Shown here: positions 44,397 through 52,808 of the stretch, one piece after another | Layout: every line of letters starts with the position of its first letter | Position numbering within the stretch: the first letter of the stretch is position 1 | Translations under genes and position numbers: made by a program | NCBI RefSeq assembly: GCF_003346715.1 | Contig: NZ_QQPQ01000013.1 | Location: 62,001 to 126,000 of the forward strand | Origin: Oceanispirochaeta sp. M1 | Lineage (GTDB): Bacteria; Spirochaetota; Spirochaetia; DSM-2461 | Length of the DNA stretch: 64,000 nucleotides | Direction: 5' to 3' | Notes under the pieces: model-generated | Database searches by the model: none | What the model was told of the DNA's origin: nothing | What the model saw: the letters and a program-made list of their open reading frames with translations, nothing else

Positions 44397-45150
44397 AATA
44401 CGTCTGGATCTCTCATATGACGGAACAGACTTTGAAGGCTGGCAGATACAGAAACAGGGACGGACAGTTCAGGGAGAGCTTGTAAAGGTTCTGGAATCTT
44501 TTCACCCGGGACAAAGGATCAGCCTCGTAGGTTCCGGACGGACTGATTCAGGGGTTCACGCCTCCTGTCAGGTCGCCCATTTTGAAACCGAGGGCTGCTC
44601 AATACCTTCAGAACGGTTCCGGCAGGCTATTAATTCAAAACTTCCCAGAGATATCAGAATACATAAAAGCTGTGAAGTGGATACTGACTTTCATGCCCGG
44701 TACGATGCGGTTATGAGGGTCTACAGATATTATCTGATCAAGCCGGAATATCAGAAGGCTCATATGACCCAGTATTCAACTCTCTGTCTGCTGGACCTTG
44801 ATATTCCGATACTCAATAATATGGCCATGGCTTTGACTGGTACACAAGATTTTACATCCTTTGCGGCAGCAAAAGATCCAAATAATAATAAGGTGAGAAC
44901 CATCCGCAGCGCCCGTTTTTTTAAAGAGGGACCTTACACAGTTTTCAGAGTGGCAGGTAATGCTTTTTTATGGAAAATGGTGAGAACCATGGTAGGAACT
45001 CTGCTGCAGCAGTATGAAAACAGTGGATCTTATAATGATATAAAGGGTATCCTTGAGATGAAGGACAGAACTCTGGCCGGACCTTCTGCGAAACCCCACG
45101 GTCTATTTCTTGACAAGGTGATATATGGATCAGAAAAAGCTCTATACTGA
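44374..45150 (+). CDS. truA: tRNA pseudouridine(38-40) synthase
   Basis: 258 residues. LSYDGTDFEGWQIQKQGRTV at the head, the catalytic GRTDSGVHASCQVAHF (Asp near 59), HARYDAVMRVYRYYLI and NAFLWKMVRTMVGTL are all in place. It makes pseudouridine in the anticodon arm of tRNAs. Starts inside the DUF2225 gene. Confidence 0.95.
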   Translation: MSLESKRKIRLDLSYDGTDFEGWQIQKQGRTVQGELVKVLESFHPGQRISLVGSGRTDSGVHASCQVAHFETEGCSIPSERFRQAINSKLPRDIRIHKSCEVDTDFHARYDAVMRVYRYYLIKPEYQKAHMTQYSTLCLLDLDIPILNNMAMALTGTQDFTSFAAAKDPNNNKVRTIRSARFFKEGPYTVFRVAGNAFLWKMVRTMVGTLLQQYENSGSYNDIKGILEMKDRTLAGPSAKPHGLFLDKVIYGSEKALY

Positions 45151-45823
45151 TTTTTGGAATCTTATTTCAGAAACTGAAGATTATCTAAAATACGGAATGA
45201 AAACCAAACACCCCGGGACACCTGTTTTTTCGGAGCGGAGCGCTGAGACAGAAACTGTACAGCCCGTGATGACAGTACAGGAAATTATTCCGGATTCTGA
45301 AAACTGTCAGAACTGTCCCATGCTGAAAGCCGGTAAAAAAGCCATGCCCATGCTGGGGAATATCCATTCTGATCTCTGGGTTGTAACAGATCCTCCCCTG
45401 CAGGAGGCCGAAAAACTTAACCGTCCCTTTGGTGAAAGTGAAATGGAATATTTTCAGAAATGGATGACCGCCATAGAGCTCTCTCTTCCGAATGATCTAA
45501 TGCTTCAGAATCTTACCCGTTGCCGAACCCCCGGTAACCGTCCACCCTTTCCTGAAGAGATGAACCGCTGTGGAAAGGAAATTATTTCCCGGCTGGAAAT
45601 TCATCGCCCCAAGGTCATTCTTGTCATGGGTTCCGCCTGTGCTTCCTGGTTTACTTCACAGAAAGGTGTAAAGATCAGCGAAATACGGGGCCGTCTTTAT
45701 TCATGGCAGGGTATTCCTCTTGTGGTGACATATTCACCAGATCAGGTTCTGAGCTATGGAGAACTGAAAAGACCTGTATGGGAAGATCTCAAAAGTCTGC
45801 GGAATATATTAAGTGGTTCCTGA
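45125..45823 (+). CDS. divergent uracil-DNA glycosylase-like protein (family 4 type)
   Basis: 232 residues. Four cysteines (NCQNCPML near 60, LTRCRTPGNRPP near 137, NRCGKEI near 150) fit the 4Fe-4S cluster of family 4 enzymes, and QNLTRCRTPGNRPPFPEE matches their conserved central motif. The usual catalytic first motif (GEAPG) reads TDPPL, and the late HP-loop reads TYSPDQ with Ser in place of His. It may therefore be altered in activity or specificity. The ORF overlaps truA by 26 bases and priA by 11. Confidence 0.65.
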   Translation: MDQKKLYTDFWNLISETEDYLKYGMKTKHPGTPVFSERSAETETVQPVMTVQEIIPDSENCQNCPMLKAGKKAMPMLGNIHSDLWVVTDPPLQEAEKLNRPFGESEMEYFQKWMTAIELSLPNDLMLQNLTRCRTPGNRPPFPEEMNRCGKEIISRLEIHRPKVILVMGSACASWFTSQKGVKISEIRGRLYSWQGIPLVVTYSPDQVLSYGELKRPVWEDLKSLRNILSGS

Positions 45824-47780
45824 GTATCTGGAAGTTGCTTTTAATCTCCCTCTGAACTCGCTCTATTCCTATACTCTTCCCGAAGATGAGAGTAGAACCG
45901 CCTCATCTCTTTTGGGCTGCAGGGTTTCTGCTGAATTCGGTAGAAGGACTCTTACGGGATGGGTTGTGTCTGTGGGAAATGCTCTTCCCGAGGGTGTAAA
46001 AAAAGCAAAAGCTGTTCTTCGAATTCTTGATGAAAAAGCTCTGTTTGATGACTCTCTTCTGAAACTGGCACAGTGGATGTCTGATTTTTATCTCTGTTCT
46101 CTGGGAGAGGCTCTGAGTGTGATGCTTCCCGGAGCTAAACGGGAAAAAGATCTGCCGCCTCTCGGCCTGGGTGGTGAAGATGAAGTACACAGCAGAGTAA
46201 CACTCTCGGGTGAACAGGATAGGGCTTTAAAAGCAATCAATACTGGTTCTGAATCTTATTATTATCTCTACGGGATTACCGGTTCAGGGAAGACAGAAGT
46301 TTTTCTCCGGGCAGCAGAAGATGTTCTTGCAAAAGGAAAGTCAGTAATTTTTCTGGTACCTGAAATCGCACTGACTCATCAGATGGTGGATGATCTTTCC
46401 GGGCGTTTTGCCACAGACCCTGCGGTGCTTCATTCACATCTTACTCCCTCCCAGAAGCTCAAGGAGTGGAGACGTATTCAGTCGGGAGAGGCTAAAGTTA
46501 TCATCGGGGCCAGAAGTGCCGTATTTGCACCTGTTGAAAATCTCGGCATGATAATCCTGGATGAAGAACACGAAACATCCTACAAGTCCGGATCGACTCC
46601 CCGTTATCACGGCAGACAGCTTGCAATGAAGCGCTGCATGATGAGTGGTGCCAAGTTGCTTATGGGCAGTGCCACACCATCGGTGGAAGCATGGTATCTG
46701 ATGGAGAAAGGACAGTTCAGAAAGCTGGTTCTCAAGGAGAGACCAGCCGGGGGAGCCAAGCCTGAGGTCAGTATTATAGATCTTAAAAAATCAAAAAGTC
46801 TTCTCTCTCAGGAGCTTATCCGAGGCATGGAGCGGGTATTGCAGGAAGGCAAACAGGTCATTCTATTTCTTAACAGAAGGGGTCATTCCTACTATTTTCA
46901 CTGTCGCAGCTGTGGTTATGAGATGAAGTGCCGGCAGTGCAGCATCCCCCTCACGTTTCATAAAAGCAGAAACAGAATGATCTGTCATTACTGTGGATAT
47001 CATGTGTCTCCTCTTACGGTGTGTCCCGAATGTTCCTCCATGGATGTGGGATATGCCGGTTTCGGTACTGAGCAGGTGGAGGAGCAGGTAGCTGCTGTAT
47101 TTCCGGATTCTGTTCTGGCTCGTCTTGATACAGACAGTGCCCGAAAAAAAGGTGTGCTTCAGGATACAATCACCCGTTTTAAAGAGGGGAAGATCAATAT
47201 CCTTCTGGGAACACAGATGGTTGCCAAGGGGCTGAATTTTCCGGGTGTTAAGCTTGTAGGAATTGTTCTTGCGGATACAGGTCTCTCTCTGCCCGACTTC
47301 AGGGCGGCGGAGCGCTCATTTTCTCTGATTGTTCAGGTTGCCGGAAGGGCCGGGCGCTATCGAGATGATGGAGAAGTTCTTATTCAGACAATGCGTCCCG
47401 ATAACCCGGCAGTTGTCTACGGCAGCAGGGCCGATATGGAATCCTTCTATTCCTATGAGCTGGAACAGAGGCAGATAATGGAGTTTCCGCCCTATTCCCG
47501 TCTTATCCGTATCGTTTACAGGGGTAAGCAGGGAGCAAAGGTGCTTCAGGCTCTGGAAGAACTGACAGCCATTTTCAGAAAGGCGGGACTGCCTGATGTG
47601 ATGGGACCTGCAGAGTGTCCTCTGGGCATTATTTCAGGGAATTACCGTTACCATACACTTCTCCGCTGCAGTGATGATTTTTCAGGAATCCACCGTATTG
47701 CGGCATCCATTATAAAAGGAATAGAAGTCCCCCGTGGAATCTATCGTGAAATAGATATTGATCCGGTTCAGCTGCTGTGA
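45813..47780 (+). CDS. priA: primosomal protein N' (replication restart helicase)
   Basis: 655 residues starting with GTG 45813. N-terminal 3'-DNA-binding domain; Walker A YGITGSGKTEV (near 150); DEEH box (near 248); two zinc-binding Cys groups (CRSCGYEMKCRQC and CHYCGYHVSPLTVCPEC, near 365-410); helicase motif VQVAGRAGRY. It reloads the replisome at stalled forks. Shorter than the 732-residue E. coli protein in its N-terminal half. Confidence 0.95.
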   Translation: MVPEYLEVAFNLPLNSLYSYTLPEDESRTASSLLGCRVSAEFGRRTLTGWVVSVGNALPEGVKKAKAVLRILDEKALFDDSLLKLAQWMSDFYLCSLGEALSVMLPGAKREKDLPPLGLGGEDEVHSRVTLSGEQDRALKAINTGSESYYYLYGITGSGKTEVFLRAAEDVLAKGKSVIFLVPEIALTHQMVDDLSGRFATDPAVLHSHLTPSQKLKEWRRIQSGEAKVIIGARSAVFAPVENLGMIILDEEHETSYKSGSTPRYHGRQLAMKRCMMSGAKLLMGSATPSVEAWYLMEKGQFRKLVLKERPAGGAKPEVSIIDLKKSKSLLSQELIRGMERVLQEGKQVILFLNRRGHSYYFHCRSCGYEMKCRQCSIPLTFHKSRNRMICHYCGYHVSPLTVCPECSSMDVGYAGFGTEQVEEQVAAVFPDSVLARLDTDSARKKGVLQDTITRFKEGKINILLGTQMVAKGLNFPGVKLVGIVLADTGLSLPDFRAAERSFSLIVQVAGRAGRYRDDGEVLIQTMRPDNPAVVYGSRADMESFYSYELEQRQIMEFPPYSRLIRIVYRGKQGAKVLQALEELTAIFRKAGLPDVMGPAECPLGIISGNYRYHTLLRCSDDFSGIHRIAASIIKGIEVPRGIYREIDIDPVQLL

Positions 47781-47856
47781 AAGGACTGTCTGCTCAGCAT
47801 CGAAATATTGACTTTTACTCTCAGCTTGTGGATACTGATTCAGACAAGAGGACATT

Positions 47857-48351
47857 ATGGATATATACACAATAGATATAGAAAAAGAACTTGAAGTCTT
47901 AAGATTAAAATCCCAGCCGGTTAAAGATATAAATCAGGAACTGGTTGATTATACAAATAGGATGATTAAGGCCATTGACGGCATCGGAATCGGACTGGCA
48001 GCACCCCAGGTGGGAAGAAATGAGCGTTTCTTCGTCTGCCAATTTGACCAGATCGATCCCATGGTTTTCATCAATCCTGAAATCATCGGAACAAGCGAGG
48101 AACTCTCTTCCTATGAAGAGGGCTGTCTGAGTATCCCCGGTATGTACGGTGATGTAAAACGTCCTGCTGTCATTCAGGTGCAGGCCTGGAATCAGAAGGG
48201 CCGTCCATTTAAGATTGAGGCAGAAGGGCTTCTGGCCACCTGTATTCAGCATGAGCTGGACCATCTGAACGGAACACTTTTTATTGATCATATGCCTGAT
48301 CGCAAACGGATCAAACTTTTAAAAAAATACGATAAAATCATGGGGTTGTAG
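47857..48351 (+). CDS. def: peptide deformylase
   Basis: 164 residues. Motif 1 GIGLAAPQVG, motif 2 EGCLSIPG (metal Cys) and motif 3 QHELDHLNG (two His and catalytic Glu) are complete. It removes the formyl group from nascent proteins and sits directly before fmt, which installs that group on Met-tRNA. The two genes abut with no gap. Confidence 0.96.
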   Translation: MDIYTIDIEKELEVLRLKSQPVKDINQELVDYTNRMIKAIDGIGIGLAAPQVGRNERFFVCQFDQIDPMVFINPEIIGTSEELSSYEEGCLSIPGMYGDVKRPAVIQVQAWNQKGRPFKIEAEGLLATCIQHELDHLNGTLFIDHMPDRKRIKLLKKYDKIMGL

Positions 48352-49302
48352 ATGCGGGTAATTTTTGCAGGTACACCTGAAATCGCGGTTCCCTCATTAA
48401 GGGCTGTTGCGGGAGAACATGAAATTGTCGCTGTATTGACAAATCCCGACCGTGCAAAAGGCCGGGGTAAGAAAATGCATTTCTCTCCAGTAAAAGAGGC
48501 TGCAATTCAGCTTGGTCTCAATGTACTTCAGCCTCAGAAACTGAATGCTGAGTTTCGCGAAACCGCAGCTGCTCTGAAGCCGGATATCCTTATCTGCATT
48601 GCCTATGGAAAAATTTTCGGCCCTGCATTTTTGGCATTGTTTCCTGAAGGCGGGATAAATCTTCATCCATCCAGACTACCCGACTTACGAGGACCTTCTC
48701 CTCTGAACAGCATTATTTTGAGAGGAGATGAAGAGGGTGCAATAACAGTTCAAACTCTGGCAAAGGAGATGGACAGCGGTGATATCCTTCTTCAGAAATC
48801 TCTGATAATTGATGAGAGAGAGACAGCTGAAACACTGACTGAACGTGTCGCTCTTGAGGGTGGATACTGTCTCATTGAGGTCCTTAAGGGACTGGAGGAC
48901 GGTTCAATCGTTCCCAGGGCGCAGGATCACAGCAAAGCCACATTCTGCAGTCTCATCGGTAAAAATGATGGACTGATGGACTGGTCCCTTTCTGCCGCAG
49001 AACTGGATAGAGTTGTCAGGGGATACACCCCCTGGCCCCACGGATTCACATTCTGGAATGGACTCCGTCTGAATATTATTGAAGCCCATCCCTATACGAA
49101 AGAAGCCTCAGGCACAGTGCCCGGCGAGGTGACAGGTATGGACAAAAAAGAAGGAATTCTGATACAAACTGGTGAAGGTATTCTGGCAGTCAGCCGCCTT
49201 CAATTGCAGTCAAAAAAAGCCATGGACTATAAATCTTTTCTAAACGGATCTAAAGATTTTATAGCTTCAGTACTGGGAGCAGAACATGATCTCGAAAATT
49301 AA
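48352..49302 (+). CDS. fmt: methionyl-tRNA formyltransferase
   Basis: 316 residues. FAGTPEIAVPSL at the head, the catalytic INLHPSRLPDLRGPSP (Asn, His near 104) and DSGDIL (Asp) are conserved, and a C-terminal tRNA-binding OB part follows. It formylates initiator Met-tRNA. It abuts def and overlaps the PASTA gene by 17 bases. Confidence 0.96.
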   Translation: MRVIFAGTPEIAVPSLRAVAGEHEIVAVLTNPDRAKGRGKKMHFSPVKEAAIQLGLNVLQPQKLNAEFRETAAALKPDILICIAYGKIFGPAFLALFPEGGINLHPSRLPDLRGPSPLNSIILRGDEEGAITVQTLAKEMDSGDILLQKSLIIDERETAETLTERVALEGGYCLIEVLKGLEDGSIVPRAQDHSKATFCSLIGKNDGLMDWSLSAAELDRVVRGYTPWPHGFTFWNGLRLNIIEAHPYTKEASGTVPGEVTGMDKKEGILIQTGEGILAVSRLQLQSKKAMDYKSFLNGSKDFIASVLGAEHDLEN

Positions 49303-50329
49303 AAGCTTAATCAAGCCACCTGTGCGTGATTCATTTCAAGGGAAAACAGATCTGGAAAGCAGGGATGAAAAGAATTTCTTCCGTATGGCTCTCGGGATTA
49401 TCCTGGGAACTTTACTAGTCCTGTTTTTCTCATTTATGATTACATTCTTTGTTTCTGTACGGGGTGCAGAACAGACTCTTGTTCCCAATGTTACAGGTGA
49501 ATATCTTATTGACGGTCTGATTAATCTGCAGGAGAAAGAACTCTATCCCCGTATTCAGGTTCGCTATACCGAAGACCCTCTTGAAAAAGATCATATCATT
49601 TCTCAGGACCCCAAGGCCGGCAGTGTTGTCCGCGCCGGTAAAAGGATTAAGTTGACCATAAGCAAGGGTGCTGTTGTCGACAAGGTTGGAAGTTATACTG
49701 GGCTGAATCTGTCCGATGTAAAGACTCAGCTGCAGACACTTTTTGCTTCCTATAAGCCTCTTATGGTTATTAAAGAACCTGTTGTGTTTGTCTTTGATGA
49801 TGCTACGGCGGGAACCATTCTTGAGCAGGAGCCAATTGCAGATACACCCCTTACCGGTCTGACTGAACTTATATTTGTAGTAAGCCGTGGTCCCGTTGGA
49901 AAAAAATATAATATTGATGATTTTACAGAACTGAGATGGATGGATGCTGTGAACAGACTCGTTCGTTCAAATCAGCCCTTTGTTTTCACTCTGTCAGAAG
50001 ATGAACCGGGGAATAATTCTGTAGTCCTCAAACAAGTGCCCGCCTCCGGTAAAACTGTTATGGCCGGTACCAGGATTAACCTGACAATTTCCACTCCTAA
50101 AAAGCTTGCCCGTGATGAGGGTTTCGGAATGATTGAACTGACCCTTCCCGATTATCCTGTTTCTGTTGATCTGACTGTTGAGCGTACCGAAACAGCCGGC
50201 AGGGCTGAAACTATAATGGAGATGAAACACCCGGGTGGTCGGTTCTCAATGCCATATAGAGAAAAAATCGGTACAGAAATAACCGTGAAAATATATGATG
50301 AGGTGGTTAAGAAAATTACTGTAGAGTAA
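49286..50329 (+). CDS. membrane protein with three PASTA domains, no kinase
   Basis: 347 residues. A cytoplasmic N-terminus of about 33 residues, one membrane helix (about 34-57), then PASTA domains at about 65-133, 135-205 and 206-275 (each ending in patterns such as SQDPKAGSVVRAGKRIKLTI), and a final strand-rich domain. PASTA modules usually sense muropeptides on Ser/Thr kinases or penicillin-binding proteins; here neither is attached, so it probably works as a periplasmic cell-wall sensor or scaffold. End of the long operon. Confidence 0.85.
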   Translation: MISKIKSLIKPPVRDSFQGKTDLESRDEKNFFRMALGIILGTLLVLFFSFMITFFVSVRGAEQTLVPNVTGEYLIDGLINLQEKELYPRIQVRYTEDPLEKDHIISQDPKAGSVVRAGKRIKLTISKGAVVDKVGSYTGLNLSDVKTQLQTLFASYKPLMVIKEPVVFVFDDATAGTILEQEPIADTPLTGLTELIFVVSRGPVGKKYNIDDFTELRWMDAVNRLVRSNQPFVFTLSEDEPGNNSVVLKQVPASGKTVMAGTRINLTISTPKKLARDEGFGMIELTLPDYPVSVDLTVERTETAGRAETIMEMKHPGGRFSMPYREKIGTEITVKIYDEVVKKITVE

Positions 50330-50339
50330 TTAACTTCTA

Positions 50340-51179
50340 TCAGATAAGAGCAGCCTCCAGCAGGTTGCTTTTATTATTTATAAAGCGGAGCATTCTCTCC
50401 TGTATTCCGTCAAAGAACTCTTTTTCCAGTTTTGAGGCGTTCTCACCGATGTAGCGGAAATGCCAGCTTTCCCATACATAGCCTGTGTAGGATTCCATTC
50501 CTTCGGGATAACTCATTGAGAAACCGTAAAGCCATGCATTCTCCTTCACCCATTTTCCAGCTGCTGTAAGGGCAAAGGAGTCATCGATACTGCCGAAGTC
50601 TATTGCTGTTCCCAACTGATGCTGAGATTTTCCAGGCCGGGCCGAATAGCGGTCTGCCGCTTCCTGTCCGTCTCTCTCTACATAACGATTATACAGACCT
50701 TCCTGATATTCGAAAGAACGGTAGGAGGAGGAGATTATCAGATCAATATCTTCCTGTTCAGCTTTTTCAACCATAGCAAGAAGTGAAGGCAGTGTTGCAG
50801 CTCTGAGTCGATGTCCCGATCTCGAAAGAAGAAGTTGATCCTTATACTCGTCAAGGGATACCAGATCTTCGGGAACACCTTCTCTGTTCAGACTCTGCTC
50901 TTTATTTACAAGTACTGTCAGGTCGGAATTCCAGGGATGAACATCCAGTATAAGCTGAAGAAAATATTCGGATCTCTCTTTAATATTTCTATTCACTGAT
51001 TCCGGCAGACCTGAGCAAAGTTCTGATAAATCATCTTCTGTCAGATTGAAAGCAGGATGGAGGAGGCGGGGTGTTTCAAGCTCTGATTCAACTTCCACAG
51101 GAAGCTCCTCTGATATTTTTTTACTGCATCCTGTAAAAGCCAGGAGTAGAATACTTAGAATTACAATGGTATTTCGCAT
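50340..51179 (-). CDS. VanY-family D-Ala-D-Ala carboxypeptidase lipoprotein
   Basis: 279 residues from ATG 51179. Lipobox LAFTGC (Cys near 18). Zinc peptidase motifs: SSSYRSFEYQEGLYNRYV, SARPGKSQHQLGTAIDFG (His and Asp ligands) and YVWESWHFRYIG (final His). It trims D-alanine from muropeptides at the membrane. Only the N-terminal 130 residues are unassigned. Convergent with the PASTA gene, on a functionally related theme. Confidence 0.9.
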   Translation of the reverse strand: MRNTIVILSILLLAFTGCSKKISEELPVEVESELETPRLLHPAFNLTEDDLSELCSGLPESVNRNIKERSEYFLQLILDVHPWNSDLTVLVNKEQSLNREGVPEDLVSLDEYKDQLLLSRSGHRLRAATLPSLLAMVEKAEQEDIDLIISSSYRSFEYQEGLYNRYVERDGQEAADRYSARPGKSQHQLGTAIDFGSIDDSFALTAAGKWVKENAWLYGFSMSYPEGMESYTGYVWESWHFRYIGENASKLEKEFFDGIQERMLRFINNKSNLLEAALI

Positions 51180-51249
51180 AATTGCAGTATCATCCCCACC
51201 CAAAAAAAAGTCAATTATTCCCAGTTAAAATGACAACCCAATTCTTTTG

Positions 51250-52758
51250 ATGTATAATCCGGTTGTGGAGAACTTTACCCTACAGATTGAATCAGCCCGT
51301 TCTCTGATGAAGGATGGGCAGTATAGAAAGGCCTTTGATCTCATAGTCAATCAGGATGTACAGAGCCTTCCCGACCTACTCGGGAAAATTGAATGTCTGG
51401 TTGATATCGGATTTGTTCTCAGGGACGAGAAGATTCTCCGTTACAGTCTCTATCTTCTTGAAAAGCACGGCAGTGAAGTTCTTGAAGTTGCCGACCTGGC
51501 TCCCAGGTATTTTCTTAATCTTGGTCATCAGTATGCCAATATGGTAACTCTCTCATCCTTCGGGGATGAGCATTACGGTTTTTTTAAAAGAGTGGAGCAG
51601 GTCAAGGCAAGATCATTTTATGAAAAAGTTCTCAGTTATGACAGTGTTTCCGATGAGATCGCCTTTGAAGCATACAAGGGTCTGGGACAGATGTACCAGA
51701 GTTCCGGAAGAGGTCTGGAAGCTCTGTCTGAATATCAGAAAGCCCTGAAACTCAAACCTGCAAGCCGAGAAATCCTGCATGAAAAAATTCGTCTGATGCT
51801 TGAGTATTCCATTCCTTCTCTCCCCAACAGGGAGGAGTTCTTACAGGAAGCCTGGGCTCTGATGGAAAAGAGCATCAGCTATAGAGAAGAAGAGGATGAT
51901 CAGGAAGATGTCATTCTGAAAACCAGACTTCTCAACTGCGGTATTCAGCGGCATATCCTTGAGACTCCCGGAGAATACCCGATTCGTTCTGTTATTACTA
52001 ATTCCGAGGAAGAACACTTTTTTACCAAGTTCTGTGTGACAAACAGTCTTTATCTGAATCTCTGCACCTTCTGCAGAAAATGTGATTTCACCATGGGAGA
52101 CACCATGGCCCTCAGCAGTTCAAGTCTGACAATTATGCAGGGTCAGAAAAAAAGATTTGTCAGACTGCGGGATATTTATGAGCAGCTTCAGAGAAAATAT
52201 ACTTCCGGCCGCTATATTCTCAGTGATACACTGAACAGCGGTCGTCATAAGGAGTATCTTCACAGAGTTTTTACCGAAGATGATTCTATAAAGACTAAAG
52301 ATCAAAGTAGCGATTTTTTTCAGCTTGCATCCGCATTTCAAACTGCCTGGTCTTTATGGGATCTTGCTGCAGAGTTCATCTCTGTATACTGGGATCTTGA
52401 ACCATCATCGGATATTCATACTCTCTTTTATAAAGGAAAGGAAATCCGTGAAGAGTGGTATAGTAGAACAAGTCCTTCCCTTCATTCTATTTTCGATCTC
52501 TACAGTGATTGTCTTGTTGGAAAAGACAAATCCCTTTCAGTCACACAGAACATATTGCACGGAGGAAGTTCAGACTGGAATAAACTGAATACTGCGGATC
52601 TGAAACAGTACTGTATTCTATTATTCAGACAGATGAATCGAGTTATTCAATATCTGGGAATTATGCATGAGAGAAATGAATATTCCAGTGCCGACTGGGA
52701 TTTTCCAAGACCTCTTTATAATTTTGTTATTATAAAAGAGGACATAAACAGTAAATAG
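51250..52758 (+). CDS. TPR-repeat protein, possible HEPN-like C-terminus
   Basis: 502 residues from ATG 51250, no signal peptide. Residues about 120-190 form TPR units (AYKGLGQMYQSSGRGLEALS, EYQKALKLKP). The middle has NLCTFCRKCDFTMGD and the end (about 355-500) is a helical bundle with ASAFQTAWSLWDLAAEFISV. The arrangement recalls the spirochaetal LA2681 family, a TPR head with a HEPN-like tail, but I do not see a clear Rx4-6H RNase motif. No ribosome site. It opens the cluster leading to cfpA; role unknown. Confidence 0.55.
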   Translation: MYNPVVENFTLQIESARSLMKDGQYRKAFDLIVNQDVQSLPDLLGKIECLVDIGFVLRDEKILRYSLYLLEKHGSEVLEVADLAPRYFLNLGHQYANMVTLSSFGDEHYGFFKRVEQVKARSFYEKVLSYDSVSDEIAFEAYKGLGQMYQSSGRGLEALSEYQKALKLKPASREILHEKIRLMLEYSIPSLPNREEFLQEAWALMEKSISYREEEDDQEDVILKTRLLNCGIQRHILETPGEYPIRSVITNSEEEHFFTKFCVTNSLYLNLCTFCRKCDFTMGDTMALSSSSLTIMQGQKKRFVRLRDIYEQLQRKYTSGRYILSDTLNSGRHKEYLHRVFTEDDSIKTKDQSSDFFQLASAFQTAWSLWDLAAEFISVYWDLEPSSDIHTLFYKGKEIREEWYSRTSPSLHSIFDLYSDCLVGKDKSLSVTQNILHGGSSDWNKLNTADLKQYCILLFRQMNRVIQYLGIMHERNEYSSADWDFPRPLYNFVIIKEDINSK

Positions 52759-52808
52759 TTGTACAGTTATATTAAGCAGAAATGATTAACTTAAATGGAG
52801 GCTGAGAA

